A stretch of DNA of 64,000 nucleotides from Archivesica marissinica (Eukaryota; Mollusca; Bivalvia; Venerida; Vesicomyidae), in contig CM026395.1 in assembly GCA_014843695.1 (NCBI GenBank), forward strand, positions 46,838,671 to 46,902,670, read 5' to 3'. The notes beneath the pieces were generated by a model, which saw only the letters and a program-made list of their open reading frames with translations, did no database searches and had not been told where the DNA came from. Of this stretch, positions 60,893-64,000 are shown piece by piece; positions within the stretch are counted from its first letter, which is position 1; each line of letters begins with the position of its first letter. The translations under genes were made by a program, and so were the position numbers.

Positions 60893-61081
60893 CAATGATT
60901 TGGATTCAAAAGTTGACAATATTGTACCCAGTTCCACCCGCTTAGTAAATCCCAATAGCGAAGAACCGAATGTGCGTAGACCATTGTCAGCATGTCGTAT
61001 TCGGGTATGAAAAATTTGACACTCGCATACAGTGCATTTTCGCATTTCTGAACAGAAATATTTCTTTAACGAATGTTTCAT
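60893..61081 (-). CDS. Candidate small exon, C-x2-C motif, unknown family
   Basis: Minus frame from ATG 61081: 63 codons to a donor TTG/GTAAGA at 60893/60892. It reads MKHSLKKYFCSEMRKCTVCE... with CTVCEC and HTRIRH, then GFTKRVELG. Cys pairs and basic residues hint at a zinc-binding segment, but the second ligand pair is not evident. The frame also stays open past the donor to 60836. No partner exon was found. It may be chance. Confidence 0.3.
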
Positions 61082-62136
61082 TTTTACGACAACGTTCCCC
61101 GTGTTTCATGTGATAAAACCATATCTAGTTTAGTTATGGCAGCTTCTATTGGTTAGCCGTGTGACTGTTTCGCCATCTAAATTCAGTATGCGCCGTTGTA
61201 CGCCGTATTAACCGGCGAGTTCAATTGACATTGAATACACATTGATAGACCCTGTCAGACTCCACTTTCTTCTCAAAGCTTGAATCATGCCTGAAATAGA
61301 ATACATAGTTCTCATGTGACGTCATCATTCCTACTGTGATTGCCATTATGTTTGGCAAAGTTAACCAGATATTATATAATTATAGTGTATAGTAGCCTAA
61401 TTTTGTTTTCTTCATAAAATAGTTATTTATTCATTTTTATTTTTTGTTTTCATCTCATCACCATAGTTCATAGTTACGTTGTTGGAAAGCTCTCACTGAA
61501 CATATGTGTTGCATAAGTTCACATAGTGTACGTTAATTTCGTATCACTAACGAAAAATAGTAACTTACATGTATATTAATATTTCAACTGTAAAATTAGA
61601 CTTTCAAAAATAGGTGCAAGTTAGGTTCTTATAAATTATAATCCATACAGCATTGTCAAAAAATAAATTAATATTTAAACAGTACATTTCAATACCTTTA
61701 AAATTATACCAAATTTTATATTAGCAAACAAACATTAATTATGTTATCGCAATTAAAGAATTACTAGGACAATCCTGAAATTGCCATTTATAAAACCTGC
61801 CAAACAAAATGGCGGCCAAGATAAGATGTTATCAGCGTTTTGACTATTTTCACAGTGTTTCACAAGCCGTGGGAACTTACATTGTATTGTCAGATTATAA
61901 TACATTGTAGCGAGTCACTGTACACGTTTCTTAATGATAGAAAATGTCTTTATATAAAATAAGAAATTTGATCCAATGCACACTTTGGTAGGGGTTAGTG
62001 GGTGTGGTGGTGGCGGTGTCGAAATCATTTCATAGGAGGAAGCTATGAGGCAGATCAGTGGTTCTACACCGGTGGGCACGTCCGTACGTGAAATACTGCT
62101 GGGAATGGAACCAGGGGTCTTCCTCCACTACTAGCT
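61082..62136. other. AT-rich unique DNA
   Basis: No gene, RNA or repeat recognised. Confidence 0.55.
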
Positions 62137-63108
62137 GCATAGCTGGTGAGTCGCAGATAGCTGGTGAGTCGCAGATAGCTGGTGAGTCGGAGATAGCTGG
62201 TGAGTCGCAGATAGCTGGTTAGTCGGAGATAGCTGGTGAGTCGCAGATAGCTGGTGAGTCGCAGATAGCTGGTGAGTCGCAGAAAGCTGGTTAGTCGGAG
62301 AAAGCTGGTGCGTCGCAGATAGCTGGTGAGTCGCAGATAGCTGGTGAGTCGCAGATAGCTGATGAGTGGCAGATAGCTGGTGAGTCGCAGATAGCTGGTT
62401 AGTCGAAGATAGCTGGTGAGTCGCAGATAGCTGGTGAGTCGGAGATAGCTGGTGAGTCGCAGATAGCTGGTTAGTCGGAGATAGCTGGTGAGTCGCAGAT
62501 AGCTGGTGAGTCGCAGATAGCTGATGAGTGGCAGATAGCTGGTGAGTCGCAGATAGCTGGTGAGTCGCAGATAGCTGGTGAGTCGCAGATAGCTGGTTAG
62601 TCGCAGATAGCTGATGAGTCGCAGATAGCTGATGAGTCGCAGATAGCTGGTGAGTCGCAGATAGCTGATGAGTCGCAGATAGCTGGTGAGTCGCAGATAG
62701 CTGGTGAGTCGCAGATAGCTGGTTAGTCGCAGATAGCTGATGAGTCGCAGCTATCTGGTGAGTCGGAGATAGCTGATTAGTCGCAGATAGCTGATGAGTC
62801 GCAGATAGCTGATGAGTCGCAGATAGCTGGTGAGTCGCAGATAGCTGATGAGTCGCAGATAGCTGATGAGTCGCAGATAGCTGATGAGTCGCAGATAGCT
62901 GATGAGTCGGAGATAGCTGGTGAGTCGGAGATAGCTGGTGAGTCGCAGATAGCTGATGAGTCGCAGATAGCTGATGAGTCGGAGATAGCTGGTGAATCGG
63001 AGATAGCTGGTGAGTCGGAGATAGCTGGTGAGTCGCAGATAGCTGGTGAGTCGCAGATAGCTGGTAAGTCGCAGATAGCTGGTGAGTCGCAGATAGCTGG
63101 TGAGTCAC
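62137..63108. repeat. 18-bp tandem array
   Basis: About 54 copies of GAGTCGCAGATAGCTGGT with GGAG for GCAG, GATGAG and GTTAG variants. It reads on the minus strand as a six-residue repeat (THQLSA), giving a 328-codon frame. One inverted-looking variant (GCAGCTATCTGG) occurs at about 62748. No signal or unique domain flanks the frame, so I treat it as a minisatellite. Confidence 0.95.
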
Positions 63109-63180
63109 CGGTGCCATTTGCTAAACTCTTTTATTGCTTTACATGCACTACCAAAATAATGATCATTCTATAGTTATATG

Positions 63181-63445
63181 AATGTCCGGATACCAATACC
63201 ACAACAGACATTTAGGAACATTATGCGCTGTACTAGCTTCACACCAATGTAACCCTGGTTTGATCCTCGAGCAGGGAAGAATACGAGATGGTACGGTGGT
63301 AGCCAGATCTGATAGGTGGGTGTCTCCGTGTACTCCGGTTTCCTCTCACACAAATTAGACCACATTCGTCATCGCCAACGAGAGTGATTAATATAAGTCT
63401 GTTATAAAGTTTTATTCGCAATCGGTTTAAACTAAATAAAGATTA
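63181..63445 (+). mobile_element. SINE (family B), diverged
   Basis: TGGTTTGATCCTCGAGCAGG (B-box), GAGATGGTACGGTGGTAGCC, GGTGGGTGTCTCCG, TACTCCGGTTTCCTC, CACATTCGTCATCGCC, tail TTTATTCGCAATCGGTTTAA ACTAAATAAAG. It is the longest family B copy, with more sequence before the tail than 28336-28507. The head near 63181 (GTCCGGAT) is disrupted. Confidence 0.85.
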
Positions 63446-63474
63446 TATTCTCTTTTATCAAATAATACATTTAC

Positions 63475-63682
63475 CTAATTCCCAAATCTTATCGACGTCT
63501 TTTTGGGAGTTGAACCTGCTGATAAATAATTTGCTGTTCTGGCTAATCATCGAGCCTGGTTTAAGGATAGCCCGACCCGATTGGGAGGATACGGCCATTG
63601 GAAGACAATCCTTGAACACGCGCAGCATATCATCTCGCACTTCCGCTTCAAATTGAGTGAAATTCGTGTCGTTGTAATCCAT
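63475..63682 (-). CDS. Probable first coding exon of an unrecognised gene
   Basis: Minus strand, ATG at 63682; 69 codons plus one base to a donor TTAG/GTAAAT at 63475/63474. Composition is protein-like and balanced (DDMLRVFKDCLP, SGRAILKPGSMIS, KLFISRFNSQKDVDKIWEL), unlike the surrounding low-complexity frames, and is GC-richer than its flanks. If not spliced, the frame ends at 63458. I do not recognise the family. The next exons would lie to the left on the minus strand, but the SINE and 18-bp array occupy that space, so the intron would be at least about 1.3 kb. No TATA box or clear promoter was seen upstream. Confidence 0.5.
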
Positions 63683-63879
63683 AGCGTTTAAGAACTCGAT
63701 GCAGAAAAATGTGTTTAGGGGTTCTGAAAAGAGCGATTGACTAGATCAGAATACAACTGAAAGGGGGTCTTGAAATCCTGTAAGTGTAACTGCTACTCAT
63801 ATTTTAATATGACTACATAACACGTCAATATGGCAACTGACATCGAAAAGGAACTATAAAATACTGCGTCTGCATTTTT
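63683..63879. other. Upstream flank of the candidate exon
   Basis: Unique AT-rich DNA; nothing recognised. Confidence 0.4.
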
Positions 63880-64000
63880 ATGTTGGTCCGCCGCCTCCGT
63901 TTGTTTTACGTTTATTTATCGTCACTACCGGTTGCCTATATGAGCTACGCCTCCTGAAGAGATTAGTTATTATAGAATATTGGAGGATAGTGCAATGATA
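63880..64000 (-). mobile_element. SINE (family C), minus, cut by window edge
   Basis: Inverse complement of the family C tail: TTTACGTTTATTTATCGTCA, CTACCGGTTGCCTATATGAG, CGCCTCCTGAAGAGATTAG and ATTGGAGGATAGTGCAATGA. The head lies beyond the window. Confidence 0.88.

Noticed and set aside
62131..63117. Secreted-looking repeat protein (THQLSA repeats, 328 codons, minus)
   Set aside because: An 18-bp minisatellite. The start lies only three residues outside the array, and there is no signal peptide or unique domain.

Overview
The window looks like animal (metazoan) nuclear DNA, most likely from a mollusc. The signs are spliceosomal exon structure, a partial gene with the conserved C-terminal half of the NRF1/EWG DNA-binding region, several tRNA-headed SINE families, non-LTR retrotransposon remnants, a FLYWCH/MULE DNA transposon, and dispersed repeats of a style I associate with bivalves and gastropods. 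The mollusc assignment is inference; no species-level marker is visible. There is no prokaryotic gene organisation, so operons and ribosome binding sites do not apply.

Tandem arrays dominate. I count about 27 arrays, nearly all with unrelated monomers (3 to about 165 bp), covering by my tally some 35 kb of the 62 kb of non-gap sequence. Two runs of exactly 1000 N (2156-3155 and 54691-55690) are assembly gaps that break arrays. Many monomers are multiples of 3 without stops (18, 21, 39, 42, 51, 54, 72 bp), so very long open frames cross them; none of these is a credible gene.

Region by region: 1-2155 is a 47-bp array. 3.2-9.9 kb is mostly AT-rich single-copy DNA with a LINE endonuclease relic, a 68-bp array and a 51-bp array carrying AP-1 and E-box motifs. 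10.1-17.5 kb is a chain of seven arrays. 18.57-25.96 kb is a striking structure: two arrays of the same roughly 165-bp monomer in opposite orientation, with nearly identical outer ends, enclosing 4.3 kb of nested mobile DNA (a TIR element, dispersed repeats, a LINE reverse transcriptase relic). 26-29.4 kb holds a 46-bp array and clustered SINEs. 29,471-31,839 is a complete-looking Mutator-like transposon with 30-bp TIRs, an 8-bp target duplication and a 465-residue transposase frame broken only by one in-frame TAG. 31.87-43.41 kb is an 11.5-kb 54-bp satellite with higher-order repeats of about 2.04 and 2.26 kb. 43.5-44.8 kb is a 42-bp array. 44.9-50 kb contains LINE and SINE remnants around the last two exons of an NRF1-like gene (46,252-47,142, plus strand), with GC-alternating tracts on both sides. 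50-63.1 kb is again mostly arrays (39, 21, 59, 3, 35, 36, 18 bp) with SINEs. The right edge has a probable 5' coding exon on the minus strand (63,475-63,682) and a SINE running out of the window.

The genes do not form a pathway. The window reads as a gene-poor, satellite-rich chromosomal segment in which transposons and satellites are nested in each other. The most notable items are the inverted satellite-arm (foldback-like) element, the nearly intact MULE, and the NRF1-like exons with NRF1-type GCGC palindromes nearby.
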